A model generated the notes under the pieces. It was not told the DNA's origin, searched no databases, and saw only the letters and a program-made list of their open reading frames with translations. Shown here piece after piece: positions 44,456-56,600 of a stretch of DNA of 64,000 nucleotides (position 1 is the stretch's first letter; every line of letters starts with the position of its first letter). The stretch spans positions 496,001-560,000 of the forward strand of contig JAMPIV010019857.1 of NCBI GenBank assembly GCA_024509875.1, given 5' to 3'. This DNA is from Oreohelix idahoensis. Taxonomy: Eukaryota > Mollusca > Gastropoda > Stylommatophora > Oreohelicidae. A program made the position numbers and the translations under genes.

Positions 44456-46655
44456 TGTCACGAAGTGGTTTTAATTTTATAGAGTGTGCCTGAATGAAAG
44501 CAAGACCCTAGTATGAGAAAGTCTGAGAAGATAGAATTTAGATGGAAAAATGACATGCCTGTGGACAGGTGAGACTATTGGCTCAAGAGATAGACCCAGG
44601 ATTTGAATCTCCCCCTGCCGCTTCGTGACTAAAAAAAATGGCTATAGTCTCCCCACCTCTGACTGCCTTGAAACACAAGGAGATAAGGTGTATAATTACG
44701 ACCACAAACACCACTATACAGACAACATAGAGTAAGCTGGTCCTGTCCTCCTTCTCTATCTTTCTCTCTTGATCTCAGTGTCTCTCTAACACTCGAGGGC
44801 TGATGATGCGGCATCTCCGTTACGCTCTTCTCTTGATTTCTATCAGGACCTAGGTATGGTAACCCTGTCACCTGTTCCTGATTTTGGTGATGACGATGTT
44901 CGGATATCAAGCATGAGGGACTTGATTAACTGTAGACAAAACTTTTCTGCTGCTGAATAGCTTCCCTCTTTTAACCCGCCCCGGAGTTAGAGGAAAAAAC
45001 CACAGCCTTGATTTCAGGCTGTACAAAATGAAACTAGTCTCCCGGCCACCTGCCGTTGCTAGAGACTATAATAGCGATGCTCTCGGCTGTATGATAAATA
45101 AACCTCGGTCCAGCTGAAGCATAGGGACTTCACTGCCAGAGACCATAGGGTAATTTTCTTTTGCTCCTGACGATACTCGAGTACTCTGACCCTGAGATAT
45201 GTCTTTTGCCGTGGATAATTTTATTTGACAAAATTATGCTCCCCACTGTTTCGCCGAGACTCGCTGAAATTAAAAGAAACAGCGACTCATGTACACCCAC
45301 TCTAAAATCGCTTATCGCTAACATATACGATACAGAAAATAATTCTATACACGTGTCTCTTCATTCTCACTTCTTCCCTCCTTCTCTCGTTCTTCACATA
45401 ATACATGAAATACTATTATCCCACGTGGCACTAAAATCACACTTATCCTCCCCTTCTCTCGTTCTTCTCACAATACATAAAATACCACTATCCCACGTGG
45501 CCTCTTCATCCTCCCTTCTTCTACTAAAATCTGCCAGGTAAAACAAACAATAGCCCAGACCCGTCTGACATGTTACATGGCCGTTACGCATGGCCGATCA
45601 CGTGTTCAAACTTGACAAAAATAGGGAAATCCTTTTACCCATTAACACAGGAGTTTCCCCGGCTTACTCTTATTAAATTAAATCTCGCTATAGGAATAGT
45701 TTCCTCCCCTAAGCAGTATAATTCATTTACAACGTAAATCTGAACCCTCCGACAATATTTCTCACATTTTTAAGGCTCAGAAAAATTAACGAACACACCA
45801 GGGATTTCCCCATAAATTTACATTAGAAAAATATACAGGAATAAATGGTGGTTTTACATAACATCCTACAAATATGGCACACGTGTTTCTCACAACTTCA
45901 CACACTCCTATCTATTGCCAAAATCATAGAAAGAATAAGCACACTGTTGCATTACGTCGTTCTTCAAAAATAGTAATTAATGGCGCTATCGTTTATTTTA
46001 AAACTGAAAAGTTAATCTTTACCTAAGGGCGAATTTCTCAAAGAACCCTCTAATGAATAAAACGATAATACGATAAAATCTTACATACCAATTCATCGCT
46101 GGTTTTTCCCACAGTGGAGAACGATAAATTACGTAGTCTGACGGCTGGCACTTATTTTTTCATAGAGACCGAATCCCCGTTTTCTGTCCCATATATACAA
46201 GAGCAACCGCCCACGCGGATTTCCCTTCCTACGCAAATCCCGGACCAATGGGAGCGCTAGAAAAATTAGTACTATCAACCCATGCAAACCCCGCGTGCTT
46301 CCGGCCGCGTGCTTCCGGCCTCGTCATATCGCGTGCCGGAAATGGCGATTATTTCCGTAAACAACGAACTTTACGGGAATCGCGAAAAATCAGAAGAAAG
46401 TAAAACTGATGCTAGAATAAAATAAACCTACCATCATAAACGAACCCATTTAATTTATCTACTCAAAAAAAATACCAACCACGATATATATTCAAATGAG
46501 AAGAAAAAAAAATGGTGGAAAAGCGGGCCCGAAAATAGCGATTTCCGTAAACAACGGAAAATCGCGTGATCAGAAGAAAATAAAACTGGTGAAAATTCAA
46601 AATAAAAGAACAGGATCGGGCCGGTTGAAAGTCAGAATTACAGTGCCACATCACA
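44456..46655 (-). repeat. 5' LTR of copy A (short form)
   Basis: 2200 bp. Same ends as 39107-41781 but missing the 470-bp block and a few bases beside it; the junction is agtaag|ctggtcctgtc at 44736-44737. Confidence 0.94.
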
Positions 46656-46660
46656 GACAC

Positions 46661-47331
46661 GTGAACAGAAGCAAACGAGGGTAAATTGCTGTCAACAGTT
46701 GCTCAAAAAGTGTCAGTCAAAAATTTTTTTGGAGACCATGGTGACAGTAGATGAGACTTGGGTACACCATTATGACCCCGAATCTAAAATTGCCAGCATG
46801 CAATGGAAAACACTGGGCTCCCCAACATCTGTCAAGCCGAGAGTGCAGAAATCTGCAGGAAAAGTGATGCTGACTGTTTTTTGGGACGGCAAATGTGTCC
46901 TTTTGAAAGATTATCTGCCTCGTGGCAACACAGTTAATGGACAGTACTATGCAGATCTTCTCACCAAACTAAGAAAGGTTGTGACCAGGAAACGAGGGAT
47001 AACGCGCACTCAAAATCTTCCTTTGCTTCAAGACAATGAGCCCTCTCACAAAGCACGGCTTGTGCAGCTAGCAGCCAACGATTTGAATATTGAAATTCTT
47101 CCACACCCACTATATTCTCCAGATTTGGCTCCATCGGACTTTTTTCTATTCCCAAATCTTAAAAAACCGCTAAAAGGAAATCATTTTGACAGCGATGAAG
47201 AGGTTATACTGGCATGCGATGACTGGTTTAGTTTGAAAAATAGGGTGTTCTACTCCCAAGGTCTTTTCAAGGTCAAGCAGAGATGGCAGAAGTGTGTAAA
47301 TTCAGACGGTGGCTATATTGAAAAGGAATAA
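46661..47331 (+). pseudogene. mariner transposase, catalytic part
   Basis: Continues the frame of 39106 after the LTR insertion: VNCCQQLLKKC, VTVDETWVHHYDPESK, KVMLTVFWDGKCVLLKDYLP, LLQDNEPSHKA, YSPDLAPSDFFLFPNLKKPL and FSLKNRVFYSQG to a stop. The catalytic triad is complete: Asp in VDETW, Asp in QDN, and a third Asp 34 residues later (DD34D). Only the insertion and the N-terminal frameshift disable it. Confidence 0.95.
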
Positions 47332-47399
47332 ACACTATATAAAATTTCAGCTCTCTGTGACATGTCCTTCATGGTCAGGCCCAAGACTTATGTCAATCC

Positions 47400-47430
<31 letters not shown>

Positions 47431-47500
47431 TGTGTGTGTACACACACACATACACAAATATATGGACACGCGCACACACACAGTCAGTCAGTCAGTCTGA
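47400..47500. repeat. (CT)n/(TG)n/(CA)n composite microsatellite
   Basis: ctctctctct, tgtgtgtg, then cacacaca and three cagt units in succession. 47501-47839 is plain intron. Confidence 0.9.
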
Positions 47501-47839
47501 TTCTAAACTTTATAATTTTATCCAGTTAGAAAGCAAATGCGATAAATTTTCTTGGAGGCCAGATCCACTGGTTAAGAACCCCTGCTCTATGTCACCTACA
47601 CGTAACTACTAATCCTCATGATGGCAGTCATCAGAAAGCATATGAGAATACTGACATGATGATGTCTCTTATGCCACAAATATGAAGACAAAAACCAAGA
47701 TGACAGATGACAAGTATCGCAATAATACAGTTAAAGAATCTATTTAAAAAAATACATATGAATGCAAACATATAAACAAACTTATACATATACAAAACAA
47801 CATGGTCTAGACATAGGGGCCGTAAAAAAAATCACTCAC

Positions 47840-47966
47840 CATTTGTGACACTGCAAAATGGCGAATGGCTTGCACTCGAATTGCCACATCTAGCATTTGG
47901 TTAGCTATTAGTTTCCCATGCTTGGTGCCTTCCATCCTTGTCAGTTCCACCAGAATACTTACATAC
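47840..47966 (-). CDS. AP3D1: AP-3 complex subunit delta exon
   Basis: 127 nt: G completes Trp, then YVSILVELTRMEGTKHGKLI, ANQMLDVAIRVQAIRHFAVS and QM, ending in phase 0 at CAAATG|gtgagt; acceptor taaaccag. W-Y-[IV]-S-[IV]-LVELT-R-[LM]-EGT-[RK]-HG-x-LIA-x-QMLDVAIRV-x-AIR is a hallmark of the delta trunk. Confidence 0.97.
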
Positions 47967-48219
47967 CTGGTTTAAAACATGCAACAAATATGTTGTAAAT
48001 GCACAGAGTGAACTAACCAAATTTGTTTCACACAGATGACAACTTATGGCCTACAAGACATGATGGCATCAGGTTTTATTAGTCAAGAGCAAAAGGCATA
48101 TAAGTATAAGTGAGCATTAATCATGCCATTCCTGCAGCAAAATAAAACCATATCCTGCAAAACTACAACACTTTTTAGAAAAACATTAACTGAAAAATAC
48201 AAGCACTAATAACCACCAT

Positions 48220-48239
48220 TAAAAAAAAAAAAAAAAAAA
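48220..48239. repeat. Poly-A run
   Basis: About 20 A. Possible tail of the reverse-oriented material next to it, or a simple slippage tract. Confidence 0.7.
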
Positions 48240-48324
48240 CAGACTTAGGTTGCTGGATCATGCGAGCACTTGTGTATATGAAAATTCAGAAGAAGATAAA
48301 GAAGTCTATATATTTTTATATGAA

Positions 48325-48610
48325 AAAGAAATGCATGGAGGCATATCTGGAGTCATCCTTATATCACCACCAGCTTTGCACAGTGCTACAGTATGTAGAT
48401 TTGGATGTGAACTGTCTGTGAGGCTAACTACACCTCATTGACTTTTGAAATCAATTACACACTTCCAGGGATTCCCCCTGTGGTGAAACATGTTGAGAAC
48501 CCAGCATCGCTCACTAAGCTTGGAGATGTCACTTGATCCCCAGACGTAACTCTTTGGCTTTGACCTGGTTGACTGCGTGCAGGAGGATCTCACTAAGGAT
48601 CCAGTGATAG
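48325..48610 (-). repeat. Rep-Y copy 2
   Basis: Reverse copy of 21830-22262 with one tgttgagaacccagcat instead of the six-unit array. From 48611 to 49140 no other feature is certain. Confidence 0.75.
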
Positions 48611-49153
48611 GCAGGAGGAAAAGCTCAACAGTATGCCTTGCTTAGAATATAGGCAGTTGGAAAAAACAAAACAAACAAACAGAAATGAGAAAAACAGTGT
48701 GGATAGCTGGTAAGAATGAACACTGGCCAATCATTGTCACATGATCCACATACTAGATCACAGGAAAGTACACCACAAGAAGACCAAAATGAAAGATGGA
48801 TTGTAGGTATGACTCAAGCTTCCTGGAAGAGATGGCGTACAGTCACAGGATATACAAAGTACCCAAGAACATCATGTCACGAAATGGATTTAGGACTAGA
48901 GACTGTCTACATATAGTGACAAGACAATAGTAAGAAGAAAGACTGAAATGATAGATTCAGATAGAAATATAGTGCAAAATGTGAAAGTTGAGACCATTGG
49001 CTCCGAGGTTGAGAACCGAGGTTGATTCTTTCCTCGCCACTTCGGACGTTTAAATTGCTATGGCCTTGAACCACCTCTAACTACCCTAAGGGGATAAGGT
49101 TCAAGTATGATTCACATACACCACGATACAGACAACATATAGCTACTGTACTT

Positions 49154-49442
49154 TTTTTTTTTCCCTTTTTTTTTTTTTTCCCGTAACCAGCGGCCCTTGG
49201 GCTTTCAGCCCTTCGGCCCAATGACATGTCATTGCGAGGCTGGGGGACCTGAGGACTTTCCTTCCAACCCGGTCAGGAGCTTCGCTCCTTCCCATCCACA
49301 GAGGGTTTATCACAGGAGCCGTTCAGGCTATTCAGTCAAATTTCCGGCCGTAAACATTTCTTCAAACGCCGACGCCCGGGTTTGAACCATGAACACCTGG
49401 TCGCCAGTACAACGCCGAAGCCATTACACCAGCGCGGCTCCC
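49154..49442 (-). repeat. SINE-A copy 1 (tRNA-derived), 13-bp TSD
   Basis: Minus strand: gggagccgcgctggtgtaat head, B box ggttcaaaccc, body ending in a long A tail (T run at 49154-49180). Exact duplication agctactgtactt at 49141-49153 and 49443-49455. Confidence 0.92.
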
Positions 49443-49467
49443 AGCTACTGTACTTAAATGAAATGAC

Positions 49468-51693
49468 TGATGCCAGCTACAATTTATACAAGTTTATTAT
49501 ACACCTATAAACAACTCATATACATGTCAAATACATAAAATTGCAGTGTAAGCACTCCTGAAAACAACCAAATTCAGGAAGAAAAAAATGACGAAATGAT
49601 GTATCATCAAAAAAACCCAACTCCACCCTTCATCCACAAGTTTCACCTGTATGGAGAAAGAAGGTAAGGTTAACTGAAATGAACTACACTGCACTTGATG
49701 TCGCCTATACTCCAAACTAGCTGTTCTAAATTCTAACTCTAACTCTAAGTCCACTGATAGCTGGAACGACTACGAAGTGTCTACACAATCTCTGCACAGA
49801 CTTCGGTTCTACACAGCCTATCATGAAATCTCCTGAACACAACTAACTGCACCTCTAAACTTCAGCAGCGGTCCTCTGCTATGATTCACCAAAACTATCA
49901 GTTCTGCCTATCTGTGCTGACTTCAGTAGAGAGAATGTTTACCCTCTCTCTCTCCATTACTTTGGAATTGATGACTAAGGTTTAACAGAACCCCACTGGA
50001 TTCTGGACTGGAACTGTAGCTGGCTTCTCCTAACACCTCTGACATTGCCTGCCCGATTACCTATGACTGGGCGATGGGGCTTTCGGCTTTATTATGGCCG
50101 TGAAGAAGTGAACATAAAATTACCACAACGCTGGCAGCATGCCAAATCTGCGTGTGTAACCGACCGAGCATCAGAGCTCAGGATTTATCCACAAAAATCC
50201 TATTCGCTGGAAAATGTCTTCCCCTGCCTGGGAAAACGTCTTTTCTTTCTCTCCTTCCACCACTGGCAATTAACGCGAGACTTTGGGTGTCTGCGAATGC
50301 CACCACTGTGCCGTGGGAGAAATTTTGTAGTATCAAAATTCTGCTCTTCCCCACAAAGCCGGTACCTGCTGTTTAGACAAAAGCAAAAACAACAGCTAAA
50401 CAAAACGTTAATACTCTATTACAAATAACAATTAACTCCCTTACTCTTCAACCCGTAACTCCCCTCTCTTCTCTCTCTCCGAGTCAAAATAAACATCACC
50501 CGATAATACAACACCGCAGACCGTCTGACCCAGGTTCTGCCTGACTAACTACGAGCAACAACAATATTTTCACTGGCCCGTCTGGGCAGACGTACTGTGG
50601 CCTACTTCTTACGCTGACACTAATGCCGTAATGTTTAACACAAAAATACTCTTATCTCTAGGAATTCCTAAACTTCCCGTCAATAATGGTAATCACATTC
50701 AAAATGTAATACAAAATAATTCCCTTTAAAATTTCTCCTCCCATCTTCTGAATTCACAGAACACCAATGCACCATCAATAACCTATTAGATGCTAGCGTA
50801 TACATACTGCAAAGAAGTTATACATAACCCCTGTTATCAAATTGAAAACCCCCGTAGTTCAACCACGTGTTTACAATTTTATGACCACGTGCGACTCTCC
50901 CCCTCGTCCCTCTGAACATCGTCTCGAATAACAATTCCGTAACCCACGCACATGCTTCCTAATTACGCCTCTTTTACTCCCGTCCACAGATAGATGTGTA
51001 CTATACTATAAATAACTTGCAGCATTACATTCTCAATAAAATCACAAATACACGGACTCCCGCTACTCAGTACATTCGTAAACCAGAGATGTGGGTTTCT
51101 CTCCCGACCTACTTTGCAATAATACAAAGCGGTGATATCTCAACTTTTAAACCATGCCGCTATTCCTTCAACAAGGAATTAAATGGACCTATAAAGTTTC
51201 TCAAGTCTATCACTAAGATCGTATTTGATGGCTCTGAAGTTACGAATTTAATTAAACTCCACTTCCCAAGAAACTTACTGCTACGCCTAGACTAGAAAAA
51301 TTAAATAAAGTCCCCACGCAAAAATTCATGCTTACCAAATCTCGAATGTCCAACTGAAAGGCAATCGACAATTTGCTTCTGGCACCCGGCTTGGCAATTT
51401 ACATTAAAAGAGAACGAAAATATGAAATGCGAGCCTATTTATTCTCTCCGATCAGCACGCTGACCTCATGACGTCATATACGCGGCTTTGATTCTACCCA
51501 ATAATCCGTTAGCCTTTCAAACACGTGGTAAAAGGTCACTGACCCCCCATTTAGACAAAGAAACGGGAATTAGTCCCAGCCCTATACTGCAAAATGAAGC
51601 AAAAATGGCCGCAATTAATTTAACTCCCACTAGAACTTAAGATCATCACTGGAACTTGGCATGATGATGCAGGATAAATAAAGAGAAAAAAAA
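49468..51693 (+). mobile_element. Retroposon-like insertion, 2.2 kb, 13-bp TSD
   Basis: Exact 13-bp duplication taaatgaaatgac at 49455-49467 and 51694-51706, and an A-rich right end (ggataaataaagagaaaaaa). Variable-length duplication plus an A tail indicate target-primed reverse transcription. The body is C-rich on this strand and distinct from its surroundings. It holds two unassigned open frames (50045-50428 and 50996-51295) with no motif I recognise; no reverse transcriptase seen. Confidence 0.6.
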
Positions 51694-51730
51694 TAAATGA
51701 AATGACACGTCATTACCAATAAAGTCTTAC

Positions 51731-51807
51731 CATTCAAAGTTAGTAACATATTGATAGTTGGACTGGCTGCAAATCTCCACAGTTTTGGACAGGAGTCTCT
51801 GGATGTT
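51731..51807 (-). CDS. AP3D1: AP-3 complex subunit delta exon (5' edge uncertain)
   Basis: Encodes LLSKTVEICSQSNYQYVTNF plus EW, ending with TG of Trp at donor GAATG|gtaaga, which the next exon completes. LL-[ST]-K-x-x-[DE]-ICSQ-x-NYQY-[IV]-TNFEW is conserved. The start is unclear: ag sites at 51808 (aacttag) and 51799 (catccag) both keep frame 0, but the preceding exon ends in phase 1. See the finding on the missing exon. Confidence 0.85.
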
Positions 51808-51949
51808 CTAAGTTACCATCTCTACCATCTATGTAAATAAATTCTAGGCTTTGTATCTCTCATTTACAAAAGCTTGTCCTTTTTCTGAGACTCGAATTAG
51901 CCTTTCTTCTTCTTCATCTCCTTTTTCACTCCTTATGGAGAATGGAGTC

Positions 51950-52140
51950 ACCACTGCCGATACCCCCCTGAGGAAGCCTACACCAAAGCACAAAATCTTG
52001 CAGTGGTTGTTTAACATTATGAGGCTGACAACCCCATGTATAATCTCATTTTAGTCACCTTTTACAAAATGCCTGAGGAAGACGTGGACCTGTTCTTTTC
52101 TTGTCTCCTCAGAGACCCCAAGAAACAAAAGGGGTTCTAG
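51950..52140 (-). repeat. Rep-X copy, reverse
   Basis: gaggaagcctacaccaaagc, cagtggttgtttaacattat, gaggctgacaaccccatgta and ctcctcagagacccc follow Rep-X order in reverse. 51810-51949 and 52141-52349 show no exon or repeat. Confidence 0.7.
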
Positions 52141-52349
52141 CCTATCTGGCATACCCTTTTGTTTGACAGTGTATTTATCTGTTTTCTGGATGTGCATTAA
52201 CAATGAAAATTTACATACAGGTAACAGTTTAAGTTATTTTCATTCTGCATTTCCTAGTGTGAATACCTTTGATGGGTCTTTATGTTATTCCCAATCTCTT
52301 TTTAGAACATTCCGAAATTACCACTAAACAGTTACTGCAGATCACATAC

Positions 52350-52495
52350 CATGCCATACAGCAAATCTAAAGCCCTGAGACGGATAGACTCATCCCTGTC
52401 GTCCAAACACTGCAGTATGAGGTCTTTGTGGCCTTGAACTGACTTTGGGTGTGTTGCCAAAATACGAGACATGGCCAGCAGGCCAAGGTATTTTA
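52350..52495 (-). CDS. AP3D1: AP-3 complex subunit delta exon (first in window)
   Basis: 146 nt, starting with two bases of a split codon, then KYLGLLAMSRILATHPKSVQ, GHKDLILQCLDDRDESIRLR and ALDLLYGM, ending with G of the next codon at ATGG|gtatgt; acceptor ctgtgcag. LKYLGLLAMS-x-IL and HPKSVQ-x-HKDLILQCLDD-[KR]-DESIRLRALDLLYGMV are diagnostic of the delta adaptin trunk. AP-3 sorts cargo from endosomes or the trans-Golgi to lysosomes and lysosome-related organelles. Upstream exons are not found up to 64000. Confidence 0.98.
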
Positions 52496-53675
52496 CTGCA
52501 CAGAAAGGGTTTCAGAAAAATCATTATTATATTTTTCTACTATCATGATTAGCATATGATTCTCATCTATAGTAATTATTTAATGCATACTGCTCAAATA
52601 TTTCCAAGATTTATATAAACTGTTTGGTTAGTTTCACTATTCATATGTGCTGCTTAGTTCCTTGTGTGTTTAAAACCATTGTTTGTTCATTTTCATGATC
52701 AAAGTTTTCTTACATATTCAATTATTTGTCATAAATATATGGCTATTGTTCAGTAACAGATATGATACACCAATTTCACTCTTTCAAGGCAATGGCTATC
52801 AGTAGCCAAAAAGTGAAACCACAAACTAGGGATGTGTGTTAGGTTTAATTTTTTGTAATTTCACAATACACCTTTGCAAACCCGAATAAACAAATAAGAA
52901 ATCAAAAAACACACACAGAAACTAAAAACTTATGGTCACATATAAACCCATCTCAACATTTATGGTCAGAAACAAATCACAACTATCAATCTTTAAGCTT
53001 GACATGTTTCAAAAGAACATTTCTTCACTGGCAAATGAATGAAAGCACAGAATAATGAAATGCTCTGTCCACATACCAAGCTAACGTATATAAAACCAAA
53101 GCATGAACATAATGATGATAAACTGTTTATGGATATTCTTAATTTCTTTACTCAGTCAGACTGGCAAAATGGATGCATGCAATAAGAAAGAAAAAAAAAG
53201 GGAACCAGATTTGATGTTTTCAATAACTAAATACAATAGTACACCTGTCCAATTCTAACACAACTATTATTAACTAATGCACTTGTGGCAGCAATGTATA
53301 GAATTTCATTCTCTTCAACTGAAGTAATTCAGAGCCCATTTCTCATGGGTTATGTGAGGGTATTTTCAGCACTGATTTTTCTAATGAATTTTGTCTATGA
53401 GTCTTTTATAATATCTACATTTTGTGACTTTCATATGCTCCTGAATTTTCACTACACAGAATGAGACAGATGAATCTATCACCAAAAACAATAAGGACAT
53501 ATAATCATCCAACAAAACATGGGAACAGCTAGCCCAATATGACAATTAGAAAAAAAGAGCAAAAGCAGAAACTAAGTCTTTCTAGGAATTTACAGAGCCA
53601 CAGTGAATGAAGTCGTATGAACATATGATCAGAAAGCAAACAGAACAACCATAGCTATCGCCTTTTTTCACGCCT
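52496..53675. other. AP-3 delta intron, no recognised feature
   Basis: AT-rich DNA on both strands without exon-like frames, terminal repeats or tandem arrays. Confidence 0.6.
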
Positions 53676-53689
53676 AGTGATATATCATT

Positions 53690-53969
53690 TTTTTTTTTTT
53701 TTTTCTATAACCAGCGGCACTCGAGCTTTCCAGCTCTTTCGGCCCAATGACATGTCATTGCGAGGCTGGGGGGTCAGTGGACTTTCCTTCCAACCCGGTC
53801 AGGAGCTTAGCTCCTTCCCATCCACACGGGATTTATGTGCAGGAGCCGTTCAGGTTATTCAGTCAAATTTCCGGTCGTAAACATTTCTTCAAACGCCGAC
53901 GGCCGGGTTTGAACCATGAACACCTGGTCGCCAGTACAACGTCGTAGCCATTACACCAGCGCGGCTCCC
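53690..53969 (-). repeat. SINE-A copy 2, 14-bp TSD
   Basis: Same structure as 49154-49442, close to it in sequence. Exact duplication agtgatatatcatt at 53676-53689 and 53970-53983. 53984-54345 shows nothing else. Confidence 0.92.
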
Positions 53970-54345
53970 AGTGATATATCATTAGATAGTATGGCATGAT
54001 GAAAAACAAGACCAAACCTGCATCCAAGGTGTAGTTGAAGCTTTCAAATAAGAATACACCCTAATAATAACTTAACAGAAATGCTGCTTGGAATTTCCAA
54101 CAACACAAAATGGTAGGAGTGGAAGGATAAAGAAAGAAGTAAGAAGGCTAGACACAACATAGAAATGACCAAATGACAAGCTGGTGTTCAACCACGTAAC
54201 TATACTTCTTCTTTTGTCCCCTGCCTATACAGTAAACCCTTGCAGATAGGATTGGTTATGATCTAGAGCCGAAGTAATAGGTTTCTGCCATCCCGCTGAT
54301 CAGAGCGGACAGGGACCTGACAGATATTCACCCAAAGCACCACTG

Positions 54346-55075
54346 CGTTGAGTTAGCTATGAATTGGTAGTGGTGCATCACTTCACATACCTGGAATCTA
54401 CCATCAGTGACAAGATCTCTCTGGACACAGAAACTGACAGCTGCATTGGAAACGCTGCAACCATCTTCGCTCGCCTCATAACGCATGTTTGGGAAAACTC
54501 CAAACTCACAATGAAGGCCAAAGCTGTGGTATATAATGCCTGCATCACCAGCACACTTCTATATGGCAACCTATGTTGAGCAAGAAAGAAGACTCAATAC
54601 CCTCCATCTACAATGTCTACGCCACGTCCTTGGTATTTCGTGGCAGGACAAAATAACAAATTTCAAGGTGCTGGCCTTCAATGCATGTATACACTGCTTG
54701 GACAGCGCAGACTACACTGGCTTGGCCATATCTGCCGCATGGAAGATGGTCACATCCTCAAAGATATTTTCTACGGACAACTGGCAGATGGCAAAAGAAC
54801 AGCCGGGCAACCGCAGCTGAGGTTAAAAGATGTGTGCAAGGCAGACACATTAAGGCACCGGACATGAATCCAGCAACCTGGGAGGATGAAGCTACCAAAT
54901 GCATGAACTAGCAAAGCTCCCTACGGCGCCACCTCAGAATGGGCGAAAAGAAGCTATAACAAAAGGCAGAAGAGAAAAGAACGCGCCGAAAGGATCATCA
55001 GGCAAAAAACAGCTGAGGGTTTTCACCTCAGAGGTGCGTTCCCACCTGAGTTATAACTGAAGGAGACTACTGGTG
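54346..55075 (+). pseudogene. LINE ORF2 C-terminus, type 5 (CR1/RTE-like), copy 1
   Basis: Frameshifted text: FTYLESTISDKISLDTETDS, IGNAATIFARL, KAVVYNACITSTLLYG, then RRLHWLGHICRMEDGHILKD, GKRTAGQPQLRLKDVCKAD and EGFHLRGAFPPEL-like text at the end. These are the standard closing motifs of a LINE common in marine invertebrates. Several stops. Confidence 0.82.
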
Positions 55076-55539
55076 AGAGCATGCAATGTAATCTACTGTG
55101 ATTTCATGATGTGCGTCTTTAAGATATATATCTCCTTCTTCTTTAAGATACCTATCTCCTTCTTGATCCATCCTCTGTATCTGGTCTTTTCTATTGTGAG
55201 GTTGTAAGCCTAAGCCTGTGCTGTTGGTTGATTGGAATTTGTCTTCACTAGGTGTTTACTTTTTATTTTTCTCAATATTTCTCTTCACTGCTTTAGCTCT
55301 AATCATGGTCCTGATGTCTTTGCTTCTCTTTAAGTCTTCTCATGTTTTATAGAGCACTTGTCTCAGACATCACATTTCACAGATAGCAATCTTTTCTTTT
55401 TTTGTTCTTTGCTGATGTCCGAGTTTAACAATGACAGAAACAAAATTGGTAAAAATACTGTATTCATCAGTTGTTTCTCTCAAGTCATTTTACATTTGGA
55501 TGCTCCAAAGCAGGGGTTTATTTTCACGTCACTGTTGAT

Positions 55540-55610
55540 CAGAGTTGACATCACTGTACTCCGGGCAAACCCATAGGTGCTCAGTTATCCACCAGCAAAT
55601 GTCATATATT
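55540..55610 (-). repeat. LINE C-terminal piece, type 2, copy 2
   Basis: Shares tcagagttgacatcactgta, aacccataggtgctcagt and cagcaaatgtca with 15040-15120. Reverse reading gives ITEHLWVCPEYSDVN. Confidence 0.65.
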
Positions 55611-55803
55611 GTCACATCATGCTCTAGGAAGTTGGCTTTTTGAAGATTTACACATTTCTGTAGTAGTGTTCTCTCTAAAACATTCACTGGTCATCAGCAA
55701 TGTGCAATCCATTTATATCACATGATTTATTTAAATCATGCGCTTGCTCTTTCGCATCTCTGATGAGCTATCCATATTCATTTACCATCAATTCATTCAT
55801 TAT

Positions 55804-56030
55804 CCTTCAGCTCCCCAAGGAACATAGGCCTTCAATTAAACTCACGCCAAGTCCTCCTGTCCCGTGCCATCAGCTCAAAGTCTCTACACTTGTTCCTCAT
55901 CCCTTTGATTTCTGTCGCCAGTTCTTTTCTTCACGTGTTTTTCAGTTGCCCTAGATCTTTCTTACCGTGGAGATTCCATAACAAAGACTGCCTTTTAATG
56001 CTATCAACAAATTTCTTCAATATGTGTGCT
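55804..56030 (-). repeat. LINE 3' end, type 3, copy 5
   Basis: cttcagctccccaaggaaca, gtcctcctgtcccgtgccat and gattccataacaaagactgc match copies 1-4, same strand. Confidence 0.7.
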
Positions 56031-56439
56031 GTCACTGTTCCATGCTAATGATGAACAATTAATGGTGAGAGGAAATATCCTCGTCTTCATTAATCAAAGA
56101 GAAATAATGAAAAATGATCCCTTGTGATAACTTCTGAGCAAAGGAGTTAATAAAACATGACAAGACAAAACGTGAGATGAAGATTTCAGGGATATCAACC
56201 CTATTTCTGACAATTCACAGAATAAACGGGCGTTAACCCTGAGGATAAATCCATTGTCGGAGTCCCCAAGGCAGTCTACTGTTGATTCAACACTATTCTG
56301 ACAACTTCTGCAATGTCACTAGTACCAAACTGTATCAGCTACTGCTGTTCCTTTGGACCTACATGCTATATGGAAAGGGGGAATATGCTGCATGGGCAAC
56401 AGCATGATCTCCATATAACTGTGCCGAAGCTTGCGCCTT

Positions 56440-56600
56440 AGAGAGGACAGCATCGCCTCAGATTGGGCGAAAAGAGGCTCATACAACAATCAGAAGAGCA
56501 TGTTGAAAGAAACACCACGAAAAAAAAAGTAGCGGAGGGTTACCACCTCAGGGGCACATCATCTCCTTGGTCAGTCATGACTGGAGGAGGCTACAACTAC
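56440..56600 (+). repeat. LINE 3' end, type 5, copy 2
   Basis: cctcagattgggcgaaaaga, ggagggttaccacctcaggg and tggaggaggctac match the last 130 bp of 54346-55075. From 56601 to 57960 nothing is recognised. Confidence 0.7.

Larger units (their letters stand above)
39107..46655 (-). mobile_element. LTR retrotransposon copy A (Ty3/gypsy type, gag-pro only), inside a mariner
   Basis: 7549 bp, TG...CA ends, 5-bp duplication gacac at 39102-39106 and 46656-46660. On the minus strand: 5' LTR 46655-44456, primer-site region agtgggcggcaatcg just inside, one long gag-pro frame, purine tract, and 3' LTR 41781-39107. No reverse transcriptase, RNase H or integrase. The aligned LTR parts differ at only a handful of places by eye, so insertion looks recent. 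Confidence 0.96.

Noticed and set aside
46148..46160. LTR open frames at 40257-40718 and 45130-45591 as genes
   Set aside because: Identical frames lie in both LTRs of copy A and have no counterpart kept open in copy B.
51811..51830. Coding-looking bases just upstream of the exon at 51731
   Set aside because: Reading back from the exon meets a TAG at once and the residues do not match the expected conserved segment.
53677..53947. Small host ORFs
   Set aside because: They lie wholly in SINE-A copy 2.
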